Shown: positions 8,431-18,220, counted from the first letter of the stretch. The stretch is DNA of 32,908 nt from Myxococcus vastator (GCF_010894475.1 NZ_JAAIYB010000040.1:1-32908), one strand, 5' to 3'. Program-made: numbers and translations. The notes: generated from the letters alone by a model not told the origin.

Positions 8431-8454
8431 GGAGCGGTCCCCCCGGACCGCTCC
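8431..8454 (+). terminator. Perfect 10-bp hairpin just upstream of the beta-barrel gene
   Basis: Arms GGAGCGGTCC (8431-8440) and GGACCGCTCC (8445-8454) enclose a CCCC loop and lie 13 bases before the TTG start. There is no T-run. It could terminate most transcripts after the lipoprotein gene, stabilise the upstream mRNA or control access to the ribosome site. Confidence 0.55.
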
Positions 8455-8467
8455 GTGGAGAGGGACA

Positions 8468-10003
8468 TTGAAAACGCTGCAGAAGCTGGCCCTGACCGGC
8501 CTGATTTCCCTGAGTGCGCCCGCGTGGGCCAGTGACTTCGTGGACACCCGTCTGTCGTTCGTCTTCGCGGACGACAACGTGCTCGCGGGCTCTGGTGAGA
8601 CGACGCCGAACAGCCCCAATGCGCGGTTCGGCGCCGGCAACCAGAACACGCAGTTCTACGACAACTTCAACACCCGGTTCTCCGGCTTCGAGTCCCTGTC
8701 GAACGTGGTGCTCTACAAGCGGGCACCGGCCTTCTTCGAGGGTTTGACGACTGAAGCGGCGCTGACGCTGCTGGTGCTGGAGCGGCCGTCGGGCGGCGTC
8801 GACATCCGCGACAACTCCAGCTACATCCGCCTCAACTACCAGCCGCCGGGCTGGAGCGAGAAGGAAGGCATCTCGCTCGTCGGCTTCCCGGTGTCCGCGG
8901 ACCGCTTCCGCCTGGGCTATGCGTACCGCATCTCCTGGGGTGGCAGCGGCGTGTTCACCACGCGCGCCGTCACCAACGGCGTGCCCGGCGGCAAGCTGCA
9001 GATCACCCGCGACAACTGGTACGCGTACGTCGGCGGCAAGACGGCGCTGATGCAGAACGAGCTCATCCGCGAGGAAGAGACCAAGTACGGCCTCATGGCC
9101 GGCGCGGGCTGGGACATCCTGGAGACGCTGCGCGTCGAGGCGGGCGGCGGCTACTTCCAGAAGGGCCTGGTGCCCGGCCTGGCGACGCTCGGCGTGGAGG
9201 CCCCGGTGAACGCCGCGGGCGTGTCCGGCCAGGTCGTCTACCACGTGGGTGTGCCCGTCGGCACCAGCGTGGACTTCCGGCTCTACAAGAACGACCCGGA
9301 CATCTATCAGCGCTTCTTCGCACCGGAGCAGTACCCGGGTGGCCTGTCGTACACCGTGTCGCTGGAAGGCAGCTACCTGTCGCAGACGCTGGAGAAGCCC
9401 AACGACTTCGGCGCCACCCAGCCGCAGGGCGCCACCGCCGTGGCCCTCCAGGCGCGCGCGAAGTACGACCTGCTCCGCGTCAGCCTCCTCGGCCTGTACC
9501 GCAGCCTGTCCTTCATCCAGTTCGAGGTGCCGGGCTTCCCCCCGTTCCAGGACTTCCCGGAGGGCACGGAGCTGAAGCCGGAGATGTTCCTCGCGGTGGG
9601 CGCGGACTACCACCTGCCGAAGCTGCACATCACGCCGGGCTTCATCCTCGGTGTGCAGCAGCCGGCCTCGTTCCGCAGCCCCTCGCCGGTGCTGGGCGGC
9701 AATGACCCGCCGCCGAGCCTCATCGGCACGCGCACCGTCGTGGTGCGTGACGTGAATCAGCTCAGCATCCTTCCGGAGACGTGCGGCCGCGGCAACGCGG
9801 CGTGCAGGGCGGAGCCCATCTACTCCGCGAAGGCCACCTTCCGCTGGGACCTGTCGGACTCCGTCGCCGCCGTCGGTGAGGTCTATTACACCTACGACAC
9901 CAACCGGACCACGTTCCGGGACGACGTGACGGGCGTGGCGCAGCCGAGCTTCGAGCGCCCGCACGCGCTGGGCTTCAACACGCTGCTCCAGGCGCGCTTC
10001 TAG
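8468..10003 (+). CDS. Outer-membrane beta-barrel protein of unknown family
   Basis: Predicted 511-residue outer-membrane protein. A signal peptide (MKTLQKLALTGLISLSAPAWA) is cut before SDF. The body alternates polar and hydrophobic residues with many Tyr and Gly, as in beta-barrel strands, and the protein ends in Phe (LLQARF), the usual signal for barrel assembly. I chose the TTG at 8468, which has AGGGA five to eight bases upstream and begins the signal peptide cleanly. A start at 8414 would place a strong hairpin inside the coding region and add 18 unlikely residues. A pair of Cys sits in a late loop (CGRGNAAC). It follows the two exported genes upstream and probably serves the same surface function, as a channel or an anchor; no ligand can be inferred. 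Confidence 0.82.
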   Translation: MKTLQKLALTGLISLSAPAWASDFVDTRLSFVFADDNVLAGSGETTPNSPNARFGAGNQNTQFYDNFNTRFSGFESLSNVVLYKRAPAFFEGLTTEAALTLLVLERPSGGVDIRDNSSYIRLNYQPPGWSEKEGISLVGFPVSADRFRLGYAYRISWGGSGVFTTRAVTNGVPGGKLQITRDNWYAYVGGKTALMQNELIREEETKYGLMAGAGWDILETLRVEAGGGYFQKGLVPGLATLGVEAPVNAAGVSGQVVYHVGVPVGTSVDFRLYKNDPDIYQRFFAPEQYPGGLSYTVSLEGSYLSQTLEKPNDFGATQPQGATAVALQARAKYDLLRVSLLGLYRSLSFIQFEVPGFPPFQDFPEGTELKPEMFLAVGADYHLPKLHITPGFILGVQQPASFRSPSPVLGGNDPPPSLIGTRTVVVRDVNQLSILPETCGRGNAACRAEPIYSAKATFRWDLSDSVAAVGEVYYTYDTNRTTFRDDVTGVAQPSFERPHALGFNTLLQARF

Positions 10004-10044
10004 TCCGCCGCCCTGCCCCACCGGGGCAGCCGCAAGGCCTTGCG

Positions 10045-10077
10045 CGGCCCGGTCTCTCCTCGTGGGAGGCCGGGCCG
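10045..10077. terminator. Bidirectional terminator between convergent genes
   Basis: Arms 10045-10058 and 10064-10077 pair over 14 bp (two G-T wobbles), outermost CGGCCCGG with CCGGGCCG, around a five-base loop CTCGT. It sits between the stops of the beta-barrel gene (plus) and the ATPase gene (minus), so it can end transcription from both sides. Confidence 0.8.
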
Positions 10078-10084
10078 TCGCGCG

Positions 10085-11929
<1,845 letters not shown>

Positions 11930-12072
11930 GCGCGTCTCCTTTCACCCCGGCCGCCCGCCGGAGCGCGACCCCACAGCGTACCAGACGGACTTCGGCCCAC
12001 GGCGGTGCGCCGAGCGGAAAACACCCGCGGCGCCCCGCGCGCCACCAGCCAGGCATGGAGCCGCCGTCAGGG

Positions 12073-12091
12073 CCGCCCTGCGGCCGGGCGG
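12073..12091 (-). terminator. Possible terminator after hemD
   Basis: CCGCCC (12073-12078) and GGGCGG (12086-12091) form a 6-bp stem with a seven-base loop, 20 bases past the hemD stop codon. The stem is short and the region is GC-rich by nature. The rest of the 181-bp gap before the ATPase gene shows only the ATPase ribosome site. Confidence 0.3.
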
Positions 12092-12110
12092 GCACGGCGC
12101 CGCGCCACCG

Positions 12111-12881
12111 TCAGTGCACGGTGCTCGTCACCGCGAGCACGGCGGCATCCACCAGGGACTCTGGCGTCGGCCGCTCCGCCACGGCCGCCGCGGGCACGCC
12201 CAGCCGCTCCAGGGCGGACGCCGTCGTCGGCCCAATCGCCACCACCCGCGCGGTGGCCAGGCGCTCGCGTCCGGCCTCCTCCACGAAGGCCTCGGCCGTG
12301 CGCGGCGAAGCGAAGAGCACGACGTCCGGCGGTGAGGCATCCAGCAGGGCCAAGGACTCCGGTGGAAGGGGCGCGGACGTGGCGCGATACGCCGTCACCC
12401 GCGTCACCAGGACGCCGCGCTCCCGCAGCCCGTCCTCCAGCTCGCGCCGGCCTTCCTCGGCGGCGGGGAGCAGGACTTCGTCACCCGGTTGCAGCGCGTC
12501 CTTGATGAGGTTGAACAGGGCCTCGCCCGTGCCCTCCGAAGGCTCGGCCACCACGTCCAGGCCGTAGCCCTCCGCGGCGCGCGTCGTGCGCGGCCCCACG
12601 GTGGCCACCTTCACCCGCTGTATCCGGTCCTGGGTGCCCGCCTCGCGCAGCGCCTCCATCAGCGCCTCCACGCCCGAGGGGCTCGCGAACACCACCCAGG
12701 TGTAGCGCTGGATGTGCTCGGCCGCTGACGCCAGCGGACGGGGGTCCTCCGGAGGATGCAGCTCCAGCAGGGGCACGCTCAGCACCTCGGCGCCCTCATC
12801 CTCCAGGAGGAAGCACAGCTCCTCGGCCCGCTCACGCGGGCGCGTCACCAAGACTCTCTTGCCTTCCAGTCGCCGTTCCAC
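12111..12881 (-). CDS. hemD: Uroporphyrinogen-III synthase
   Basis: Predicted 256-residue cytosolic enzyme that closes linear hydroxymethylbilane into uroporphyrinogen III with inversion of ring D, the branch point to haem, sirohaem and corrinoids. The family is poorly conserved in sequence. Here the two-lobed pattern is seen: RVLVTRPRERAEEL at the N-terminus, PLLELHPPEDP, YTWVVFASPSGVEAL, VATVGPRTTRA, and in the second half VVLFASPRTAEAFVEEAG and ARVVAIGPTTASALERLG. Length matches the usual 240-270. The GTG start lies 12 bases after the hemC stop codon. Position as the last gene of the hemA-hemC-hemD set supports the call strongly. Confidence 0.92.
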   Translation of the reverse strand: MERRLEGKRVLVTRPRERAEELCFLLEDEGAEVLSVPLLELHPPEDPRPLASAAEHIQRYTWVVFASPSGVEALMEALREAGTQDRIQRVKVATVGPRTTRAAEGYGLDVVAEPSEGTGEALFNLIKDALQPGDEVLLPAAEEGRRELEDGLRERGVLVTRVTAYRATSAPLPPESLALLDASPPDVVLFASPRTAEAFVEEAGRERLATARVVAIGPTTASALERLGVPAAAVAERPTPESLVDAAVLAVTSTVH

Positions 12882-12893
12882 GCGCGCGGCAGT

Positions 12894-13838
12894 CTAGGAC
12901 TCCCGCGCCTCGGAGCGGCGCGCGAAATCACGCAAGATGTCCGCCGCCCCACGCGACAGCAGGTCCTCCGCCAGGGCTTCACCCAGCGCATGGGCCCGCG
13001 ACACGGGGCCGCGCACCTCGCCCCGCACCACGTGTGTGCCATCCGGACGGCCCACGAGGCCGCGCAGGAAGACGGTGTCACCCGACACGGTGGCATGCCC
13101 GGCCAGGGGCACGGTGCAGCCCCCCTCCAGCTTCGCCAGCAGCGCGCGCTCGGCGGTGACGGCGATGCGCGTGGTGGCGTGCTCCAGCGGAGCCAGCAGC
13201 GCGCGCACGCGGGCATCGTCCGTGCGGCACTGGATGGCCAGCACGCCCTGCCCCACCGCGGGCAGGCTCACCTCGGGCGACAGCACCTGGGTGATGACGT
13301 CCTCCAGGCCCAGGCGCTTGAGTCCGGCAGCGGCCAGGAGCGCGCCCGCCAGCCCCTGCTCCCGCGTCCTCGCCAGGCGCGTCTGCACGTTGCCGCGCAC
13401 GCTGACGATGTCCACGTCCGGCCGGCGCGAGCGCAGGATGCAGCTGCGGCGCAGCGACGACGTGCCCACACGCGCGCCCTGGGGGAGCGCGTCCAGCGTC
13501 AGCCCGCCCAGGCCACAGAAGGCGTCGCGCGGGTCCTCCCGCTCCGGCACCGCGGCGAGCATCAGCCCTTCCGGGAACACGGACGTCATGTCCTTGAGGC
13601 TGTGCACGGCGATGTCCGCGCGGCCGTCGAGCAGCGCCTGCTCGATTTCCTTCACGAACAGGCCCTTGCCGCCCACCGCGGACAGCGGCGCGGACAGGAA
13701 GCGGTCTCCCTCGGTGGTCATCTCCACCAGGGTCACCTCCAGCCCGGGATGATGCGCGCTCAGCAGCGCGCCCACGTGACGCGCCTGCCAGAGCGCCAGG
13801 GGACTCTGCCGGGTGGCGATGCGCACGTGCGGCATCAT
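12894..13838 (-). CDS. hemC: Porphobilinogen deaminase (hydroxymethylbilane synthase)
   Basis: Predicted 314-residue cytosolic enzyme that joins four porphobilinogen units into hydroxymethylbilane on a covalently bound dipyrromethane cofactor. Family signatures are intact: [13 protein letters not shown] at the N-terminus, the catalytic Asp in HSLKDM (D83), the Arg-rich substrate site GTSSLRRS (about 125-132), the RGNVQTRL segment, and the cofactor-attachment Cys in EGGCTVPL (C241). Length is normal for the family. Its ATG overlaps the hemA stop codon by four bases (ATGA), which indicates translational coupling. Confidence 0.96.
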   Translation of the reverse strand: MMPHVRIATRQSPLALWQARHVGALLSAHHPGLEVTLVEMTTEGDRFLSAPLSAVGGKGLFVKEIEQALLDGRADIAVHSLKDMTSVFPEGLMLAAVPEREDPRDAFCGLGGLTLDALPQGARVGTSSLRRSCILRSRRPDVDIVSVRGNVQTRLARTREQGLAGALLAAAGLKRLGLEDVITQVLSPEVSLPAVGQGVLAIQCRTDDARVRALLAPLEHATTRIAVTAERALLAKLEGGCTVPLAGHATVSGDTVFLRGLVGRPDGTHVVRGEVRGPVSRAHALGEALAEDLLSRGAADILRDFARRSEARES

Positions 13839-15160
13839 TTGCCCCCCGTGGCGGCCTGGACCGGCGCGGCCATGACGGAGGGCGCGGCGGCGGCGGTGCC
13901 CACCTCCTCCTCCAGCAGCCCGAACAGCTCGGCGGCGGCGCCGGCCAACCGGTTGCCCTCCCCCTCCGGCCCCACGGCGCGCAGCCGCGCGGTGGGCTCA
14001 TGCAGCAATTTGTTGACGATGGCTCGGCCCATGGCCTCGATGCTCTTGCGTTGCTTGTCGTTGAGTCCGTCGCCCAGGGCGCCCAGCGTGCGCTCCACCT
14101 CGGAGCGGGCAATGGCCTCCGCGCGCTGACGCAGTCGCGCCAGCACCGGCGTGCCCTCACGCAGCGCGCGCTCCTTGACGAACCGCGCCACTTCCTGCGC
14201 GACGAGCACGCCCGCCTTCTGCGCCTCTTCCGCGCGCGCCGCGGCGTTGTCCGCGACGAACTTCTGGATGTCATCCACGTCGTAGGCGTGCACCCAGTCC
14301 AGCGTGCCCACGGCCGGGTCGATGTCGCGCGGCACCGCCAGGTCCACCATGAACAGCGGCCGGCTCCGGCGCCCACGCCCCAGGGCGCCCACGTTGTCCC
14401 GCGTGAAGAGCGGCACCGGCGACGCCGTGCTGCACACCACGATGTCCGCCGCGGCCACCAGGCCGAGCAGCTCCTCGAAGGGCCGCGCCTGTCCGCCCAC
14501 CTCCGCCGCCAGCGCCTCCGCGCGCGACAGGGTGCGGTTGGTGACGTAGAGCTTCAACGCACCCGCCTGCTTCAGGTGGCGCGCCGCCAGCTCGCCCATC
14601 TCTCCCGCGCCCACCACCAGCACCGTCTTTCCCGCGAGCCCGTCGAACACCTTGCTGGCCAGCTGCACCGCCGCCGCCGCCATGGACGTGGCCGCGCGGC
14701 CAATGGCCGTCTCCGTGCGCACGCGCTTGGCGCAGCTGAAGGCGGCCGCGCACGCGCGCATCAGCTCACCGCGCACCGCGCCCGCGCCCTGGCCCCGCTC
14801 GAAGGCGTCCTTCACCTGGCCCAGAATCTGGGCCTCGCCCAGCACCATGGAGTCCAGGCTGCACGCCACGCGGAACAGGTGCACCAGCGCCGCCTCGCCC
14901 TGGTGCTCGTAGAGGTGCTCCAGGGCCTCCACGCCGCCCAGCAACTGCAGCTCCGTCAACGCGCGCTGCCGCGCCAGCGCCGCGTTCGGCGCGAACAGGT
15001 ACACCTCCACGCGGTTGCAGGTGGACACCCAGAGGGCCTCCACGGGCGCCTGGGCCAGCCGCTGGAGCACGTCCACCTGACGCGACTCCGGCAAGGCCAG
15101 CCGCTCCCGGACGGTGAGGGGCGCCGTCCGGTGGGACAGGCCAATGCAGATGAGCTCCAT
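13835..15160 (-). CDS. hemA: Glutamyl-tRNA reductase
   Basis: Predicted 441-residue NADPH-dependent enzyme that reduces glutamyl-tRNA to glutamate-1-semialdehyde, the first committed step of the C5 tetrapyrrole pathway. Key features are [16 protein letters not shown] at the N-terminus, the catalytic Cys48 within STCNRVEVY, the substrate region [15 protein letters not shown] (101-115), the NADPH Rossmann motif VVGAGEMGE (182-190) and a helical C-terminal dimerisation domain. The presence of this gene implies the bacterial C5 route rather than the ALA-synthase route. Its ATG starts two bases after the stop codon of the HemX-like gene. The C-terminal Ala-rich tail is slightly longer than usual. 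Confidence 0.97.
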   Translation of the reverse strand: MELICIGLSHRTAPLTVRERLALPESRQVDVLQRLAQAPVEALWVSTCNRVEVYLFAPNAALARQRALTELQLLGGVEALEHLYEHQGEAALVHLFRVACSLDSMVLGEAQILGQVKDAFERGQGAGAVRGELMRACAAAFSCAKRVRTETAIGRAATSMAAAAVQLASKVFDGLAGKTVLVVGAGEMGELAARHLKQAGALKLYVTNRTLSRAEALAAEVGGQARPFEELLGLVAAADIVVCSTASPVPLFTRDNVGALGRGRRSRPLFMVDLAVPRDIDPAVGTLDWVHAYDVDDIQKFVADNAAARAEEAQKAGVLVAQEVARFVKERALREGTPVLARLRQRAEAIARSEVERTLGALGDGLNDKQRKSIEAMGRAIVNKLLHEPTARLRAVGPEGEGNRLAGAAAELFGLLEEEVGTAAAAPSVMAAPVQAATGGK

Positions 15161-15162
15161 AC

Positions 15163-15978
15163 TCAGGGCATCCTCATGGCCGCCGAGGGCGCTGGCACGT
15201 CATACGAAGACAGGAAGGACACCATGACCAGACAGAACCCCGCCATGGTGAGGAAGGCCACCCGCCGCCCCTGCCAGCCCGCGACGGAGCGCGCCACCAG
15301 CAGCGCGGCGAAGACGGCCCACGCGACCAGGGTGGCCAGCGTCTTCCCATCCACCGTCCAGGGGCCCGGCGCGGTGCCCACGAAGAAGGCCCCCGTGGCC
15401 AGGGTGATGGACAGCGCCAGGAAGCCCCACAGCACCAGGCGCCGGTTCAGCGTGTCCAGGAACTCCAGGGAGGGCAGGCGGGAGAACAAGAGCCCGAAGC
15501 GCTTCGCCTTCACCTGCCGCTCCATGAGCACGTACATGACGCCCACGCCCGCGGCGACCGCGAACGCGGCCAGCCCCAGCAGCGCCAGGGTGATGTGCAG
15601 CGGCAACAACGGCTGACGCACCCCGGGGGGCAGCGGCGCCTGCCCGCCCTGCATCAGCAGCCCGGGCAGCAGCGCGGCCAGCGCCAGCGGCGTGAGGAAG
15701 GCGCCGATGACGGGCCGGCGGTAGCGCACGTCCAGGAACAGGAAGATGGCCAGCAGCAGGAAGGCCAGCGCGGAGAAGCCCTGCGCCAGGCCCACCGGCC
15801 GCCCGCTCTGCACCCCGAGCAGCTCGAAGAGCGCCACGCCATGCAGCGCCAGCCCACCGCCCACCAGCACGCGCCCGGCCGTGGCCAGGGCGTCCGACTG
15901 GCGGACCAGGTAGGCCAGGTAGACGACAGCGGCGATGCCATAGGCGTGGCAGGCGAGCGAGACGAGCGTGTGGCTCAT
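15163..15978 (-). CDS. HemX/CcsA-like integral membrane protein
   Basis: Predicted 271-residue inner-membrane protein with about eight hydrophobic segments, of the cytochrome c assembly (CcsA) / HemX (YpjD) family. Conserved points are LHITLALLG with a likely haem-contacting His, MYVLMERQVKAKR, and late in the chain GPWTVDGKTLATLVAW, which occupies the place of the Trp-rich WWD-like segment. In Bacillus the HemX homologue is encoded beside hemA and lowers GluTR levels, whereas CcsA proteins handle haem for cytochrome c. Its location immediately before hemA (two-base gap) favours the HemX role, but the function here is inferred from context. Confidence 0.85.
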   Translation of the reverse strand: MSHTLVSLACHAYGIAAVVYLAYLVRQSDALATAGRVLVGGGLALHGVALFELLGVQSGRPVGLAQGFSALAFLLLAIFLFLDVRYRRPVIGAFLTPLALAALLPGLLMQGGQAPLPPGVRQPLLPLHITLALLGLAAFAVAAGVGVMYVLMERQVKAKRFGLLFSRLPSLEFLDTLNRRLVLWGFLALSITLATGAFFVGTAPGPWTVDGKTLATLVAWAVFAALLVARSVAGWQGRRVAFLTMAGFCLVMVSFLSSYDVPAPSAAMRMP

Positions 15979-16012
15979 AGGGGCAGGCTCATAACCACGG
16001 AAGAGGGGCGAA

Positions 16013-16393
16013 TCAGCCCATCTTGTTGAGGATGAAGGCGGCCAGAAGGTCTGCTTCAGAGTCCGGCTTCGAGTCCGCGCCCTCTGGCCTGGGCGCGCCG
16101 GCGGCGACCTCCGCTACATACCCCGGAACGACCTCATAGGCGTTGTCCCCCACCAGCACCGAGTCGGCCATCTGCTCGGCACCCAGTCGGGCAAGTTGCT
16201 CCTCGGTCTTCACCCGGGCCACCAACCCCTGGGTGTCTTCGCCCGACACGAGCTGGACGAAGTGGACCGCGGGCGTGACGGGAAAGGCCACACCGCCCTC
16301 CGCCATCACCACCAGCCGGCCTTCGCGCAGGTCTGCTTTGTCCGCCAGCGCCCACTCCTCGAGCTGGGCCTGGGGCAGGAAGAGCTTCGTCAC
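16013..16393 (-). CDS. Small acidic protein of unknown function at the head of the hem operon
   Basis: Predicted 126-residue soluble protein with no motif I recognise. It begins VTKLFLPQAQLEEWAL and has a beta-rich middle (GRLVVMAEGGVAFPVTPAVHFVQLV). An acidic, Pro-rich linker (about 98-112) is followed by a short helical end, ADLLAAFILNKMG. I prefer the GTG at 16393 to the longer frame from 16474, whose added residues (GACFNHFPQASPRGRGG) look non-coding. The ribosome site is weak in either case. It ends 34 bases before the HemX-like gene, so it probably heads that operon, and is divergent from the thioredoxin gene. Confidence 0.65.
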   Translation of the reverse strand: MTKLFLPQAQLEEWALADKADLREGRLVVMAEGGVAFPVTPAVHFVQLVSGEDTQGLVARVKTEEQLARLGAEQMADSVLVGDNAYEVVPGYVAEVAAGAPRPEGADSKPDSEADLLAAFILNKMG

Positions 16394-16509
16394 GCCCGCC
16401 AGCTTACACCAGCCACCCCGCCCCCGGGGGGACGCTTGGGGGAAATGGTTGAAACAGGCGCCATCCCTGCGCATCCAAGCCGCCAGATTGGCTGATGGTC
16501 GGCCGATCC

Positions 16510-16538
16510 TTGCAGGCCCACCGGACGCGTACTACAGG
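16510..16538 (+). promoter_or_regulatory. Weak candidate promoter for the thioredoxin gene
   Basis: TTGCAG (16510-16515), a 17-base spacer and TACAGG (16533-16538) lie about 40 bases before the thioredoxin ATG. The match to consensus is only partial; the geometry and position are the main support. Confidence 0.22.
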
Positions 16539-16577
16539 ACGCGGCGGCGGTGCCCGGACAGGGCACGAGGAGACACC

Positions 16578-16910
16578 ATGTCAGGCGCGGACGTGACGAA
16601 CATCGGGGATGGCGACTTCAAGCAGCAGGTCCTGGACTCCCAGGAGCCGGTGCTGGTGGATTTCTGGGCGACGTGGTGCGCGCCGTGCCGCGCCATCGCG
16701 CCCTCCATCGAAGCGCTGGCCTCGCAGTACAAGGGGCAGGTGAAGTTCGCCAAGCTCAACATCGATGAGAACCAGGACACGCCGCAGGAGTACGGCATCC
16801 GCTCCATCCCCACCCTGCTCCTGTTCAAGGGCGGCCGCGTGGTGGAGCAGATTGTCGGCGCGGTGCCCAAGGCCCGCATCGAAGACGCCGTGAAGAAGGC
16901 CCTGACGTAG
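16578..16910 (+). CDS. trxA: Thioredoxin
   Basis: Predicted 110-residue thioredoxin, the cytosolic disulfide reductant recharged by thioredoxin reductase. It has the classic order LVDFWATWCAPCR with active-site Cys34 and Cys37, KLNIDENQDTP, and the cis-proline loop SIPTLLLFKGG. There is no signal peptide, so it works in the cytoplasm. The length is typical. I chose the ATG at 16578, which has GAGGAG eight bases upstream; the frame is open far upstream, but that part is non-coding. It is a single-gene unit, convergent with the PPK2 gene and ended by a large hairpin. Confidence 0.96.
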   Translation: MSGADVTNIGDGDFKQQVLDSQEPVLVDFWATWCAPCRAIAPSIEALASQYKGQVKFAKLNIDENQDTPQEYGIRSIPTLLLFKGGRVVEQIVGAVPKARIEDAVKKALT

Positions 16911-16917
16911 CCTCGCC

Positions 16918-16977
16918 GCCGCGGGGCCGGGCGAAAGCGCGCGCCTGCCGCGCGCTTCGCGCCCCCCCCCCCGCGGC
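16918..16977. terminator. Large nested bidirectional terminator with a C11 tract
   Basis: The outer arms GCCGCGGGG (16918-16926) and CCCCGCGGC (16969-16977) pair over 9 bp. Inside, GCGAAAGCGCGCG (16931-16943) pairs with CGCGCGCTTCGC (16949-16960) with one bulged A. Between the two right arms lies a run of 11 C (16962-16972). It occupies nearly all of the gap between two convergent genes. Confidence 0.75.
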
Positions 16978-16985
16978 CGCCTGTC

Positions 16986-17765
16986 TCAGCCCAGCAGCTC
17001 CACGCAGCGGCGGAGCACCTCCAACCGCGCGTAGCGCTTGTCGTTTCCCGGCACCACGTGCCACGGCGCGTCGGGGCGGTGCGTGCGGTCCAGCATCTCC
17101 TGGATGGCCGCTTCGTACTTCTTCCACTTCGCCCGGTTCCGCCAGTCCTCCGCCCCCAGCTTGTAGCGCTTGGCCGGGTCCGCCTCGCGCTCGCGGAACC
17201 GCTGGAGCTGCGTCTTCTTGTCGATGTGGATGAAGAACTTCACCATCCGCACACCGTCCGCGGTGAGCATGTGTTCAAAAGCGTTGATTTCATCGTAGGC
17301 GCGCCGCCACTCCGCCGGCTTCGCGAAGCCCTCCACCCGCTCCACCAGCACCCGGCCGTACCAGCTCCGGTCGAACATGCAGACCTCGCCCGCGCCCGGC
17401 GTCTTGCGCCAGAAGCGCCACAGGTAATGGTGTCTGCGCTCTTCCTCTGACGGCGCGGAGATGGGCCAGACCTTGTAGCCACGCGGGTCCATCAGCGTGG
17501 TGAGCCTGCGGATGGCGCCGCCCTTGCCAGAGGCATCCCAGCCCTCGAAGACGACGACGGCCTTCCGCCCCGCCAGGTAGTTCTGGATCTGCAGCGCGAA
17601 GACGCGCTCCTGGAGCGTCTTGAGCGTCTTCTCATACTTCGCGGATTCACCCGCCGAGACAGACGGGTCGACCGCTGCGAGTGTCACAGTGCCGTGAGGA
17701 CATACGGGAAATACGTATCCATTTGCAGTCTTGTCATCAATTTTTTGAGATCGTTTACGAGTCAA
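16986..17765 (-). CDS. Polyphosphate kinase 2 family protein (polyphosphate:nucleotide phosphotransferase)
   Basis: Predicted 259-residue single-domain PPK2 kinase, which moves phosphate between polyphosphate and nucleotides. The Walker A loop is FEGWDASGKGG (73-83), Walker B is CMFDRSWYGR (129-138), followed by the lid VLVERVEGF. The HHYLWRFWRK stretch (112-121) and the GWDASGKGG variant resemble the polyphosphate:AMP phosphotransferase branch, but the AMP or ADP preference is not certain. The TTG start at 17765 has GGAGG seven to eight bases upstream. Oddly, the first 26 codons are AT-rich at the third base (about a quarter G or C), unlike the rest of the gene; the alternative is GTG at 17687. 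It is divergent from the AT-hook gene. Confidence 0.92.
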   Translation of the reverse strand: MTRKRSQKIDDKTANGYVFPVCPHGTVTLAAVDPSVSAGESAKYEKTLKTLQERVFALQIQNYLAGRKAVVVFEGWDASGKGGAIRRLTTLMDPRGYKVWPISAPSEEERRHHYLWRFWRKTPGAGEVCMFDRSWYGRVLVERVEGFAKPAEWRRAYDEINAFEHMLTADGVRMVKFFIHIDKKTQLQRFREREADPAKRYKLGAEDWRNRAKWKKYEAAIQEMLDRTHRPDAPWHVVPGNDKRYARLEVLRRCVELLG

Positions 17766-17786
17766 GACAGACCCTCCAAGGTTGTA

Positions 17787-17816
17787 TTGACAGCGATGAC
17801 TTCAACCGCCAAATAG
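17787..17816 (+). promoter_or_regulatory. Candidate sigma-70 promoter for the AT-hook protein gene
   Basis: A perfect TTGACA (17787-17792) is followed after 18 bases by AAATAG (17811-17816). The stretch is notably AT-rich for this genome and lies about 50 bases upstream of the ATG at 17865, which is itself preceded by GGAG. Confidence 0.45.
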
Positions 17817-17864
17817 GCACATAGCAGTGTCTGTGTTGGCTGACTGTTTTCGCTTGGAGTATTC

Positions 17865-18200
17865 ATGGCACGTCCACGAAAAGAATTGTCCACCGTCCCG
17901 CTGACGCCGGCCATGGTGAACTGGGCCGAAGCCTTGGGAGACGCCATTGGACGCGGCATGCTGCGCGCGCTCAACGACGGGATGCCCAGGCTGGGCAGCA
18001 GCGCGCCCAGCTCCACCGCGCTCACCGCGGGCCGGCGCCGCGGCCGTCCGCCGAAGGTGATGGCGGGCGCCAGCCTGGTTTCAATGGATCGCCGTTGCAC
18101 GATGGAGGGCTGTACTCGCGAGCAGCGCTCGAAGGGGCTGTGCTCCGCGCATTATCAGGCCGAGCGCCGCCGCCAGATTTCGGGCGGCAAGTCGGCCTGA
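17865..18200 (+). CDS. Small AT-hook protein with C-terminal CCCH zinc-ligand motif
   Basis: Predicted 111-residue basic protein, probably a DNA-binding regulator or nucleoid factor. A canonical AT-hook core, RGRPPK, stands at 59-64 inside GRRRGRPPK, and a second basic patch, RPRK, is at the N-terminus. Residues 12-36 can form a helix. The C-terminal part has a possible zinc site of spacing C78-x4-C83-x9-C93-x2-H96 (CTMEGC ... GLCSAH), which I do not recognise as a standard finger. ATG start with GGAG six bases upstream. The flanking intergenic DNA is AT-rich, the kind of target an AT-hook protein prefers, so autoregulation is possible but inferred. It is convergent with the PilZ gene. Confidence 0.85.
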   Translation: MARPRKELSTVPLTPAMVNWAEALGDAIGRGMLRALNDGMPRLGSSAPSSTALTAGRRRGRPPKVMAGASLVSMDRRCTMEGCTREQRSKGLCSAHYQAERRRQISGGKSA

Positions 18201-18220
18201 GTGCCTGCCCGCCGGACACC

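Noticed and set aside
8414-8467. Longer start for the beta-barrel gene
   Set aside because: It would place a perfect 10-bp hairpin in the coding region and put 18 residues ahead of a clean signal peptide.
3866-10021. A continuous minus-strand open frame of about 2050 codons
   Set aside because: It runs opposite three well-supported plus-strand genes. It has a His/Arg/Val/Ala-rich composition with no domain, and it arises because high third-position GC removes antisense stops.
12756-15616. Long plus-strand frames across the hem genes
   Set aside because: hemA, hemC and hemD on the minus strand carry all family motifs; the plus frames are shadows.
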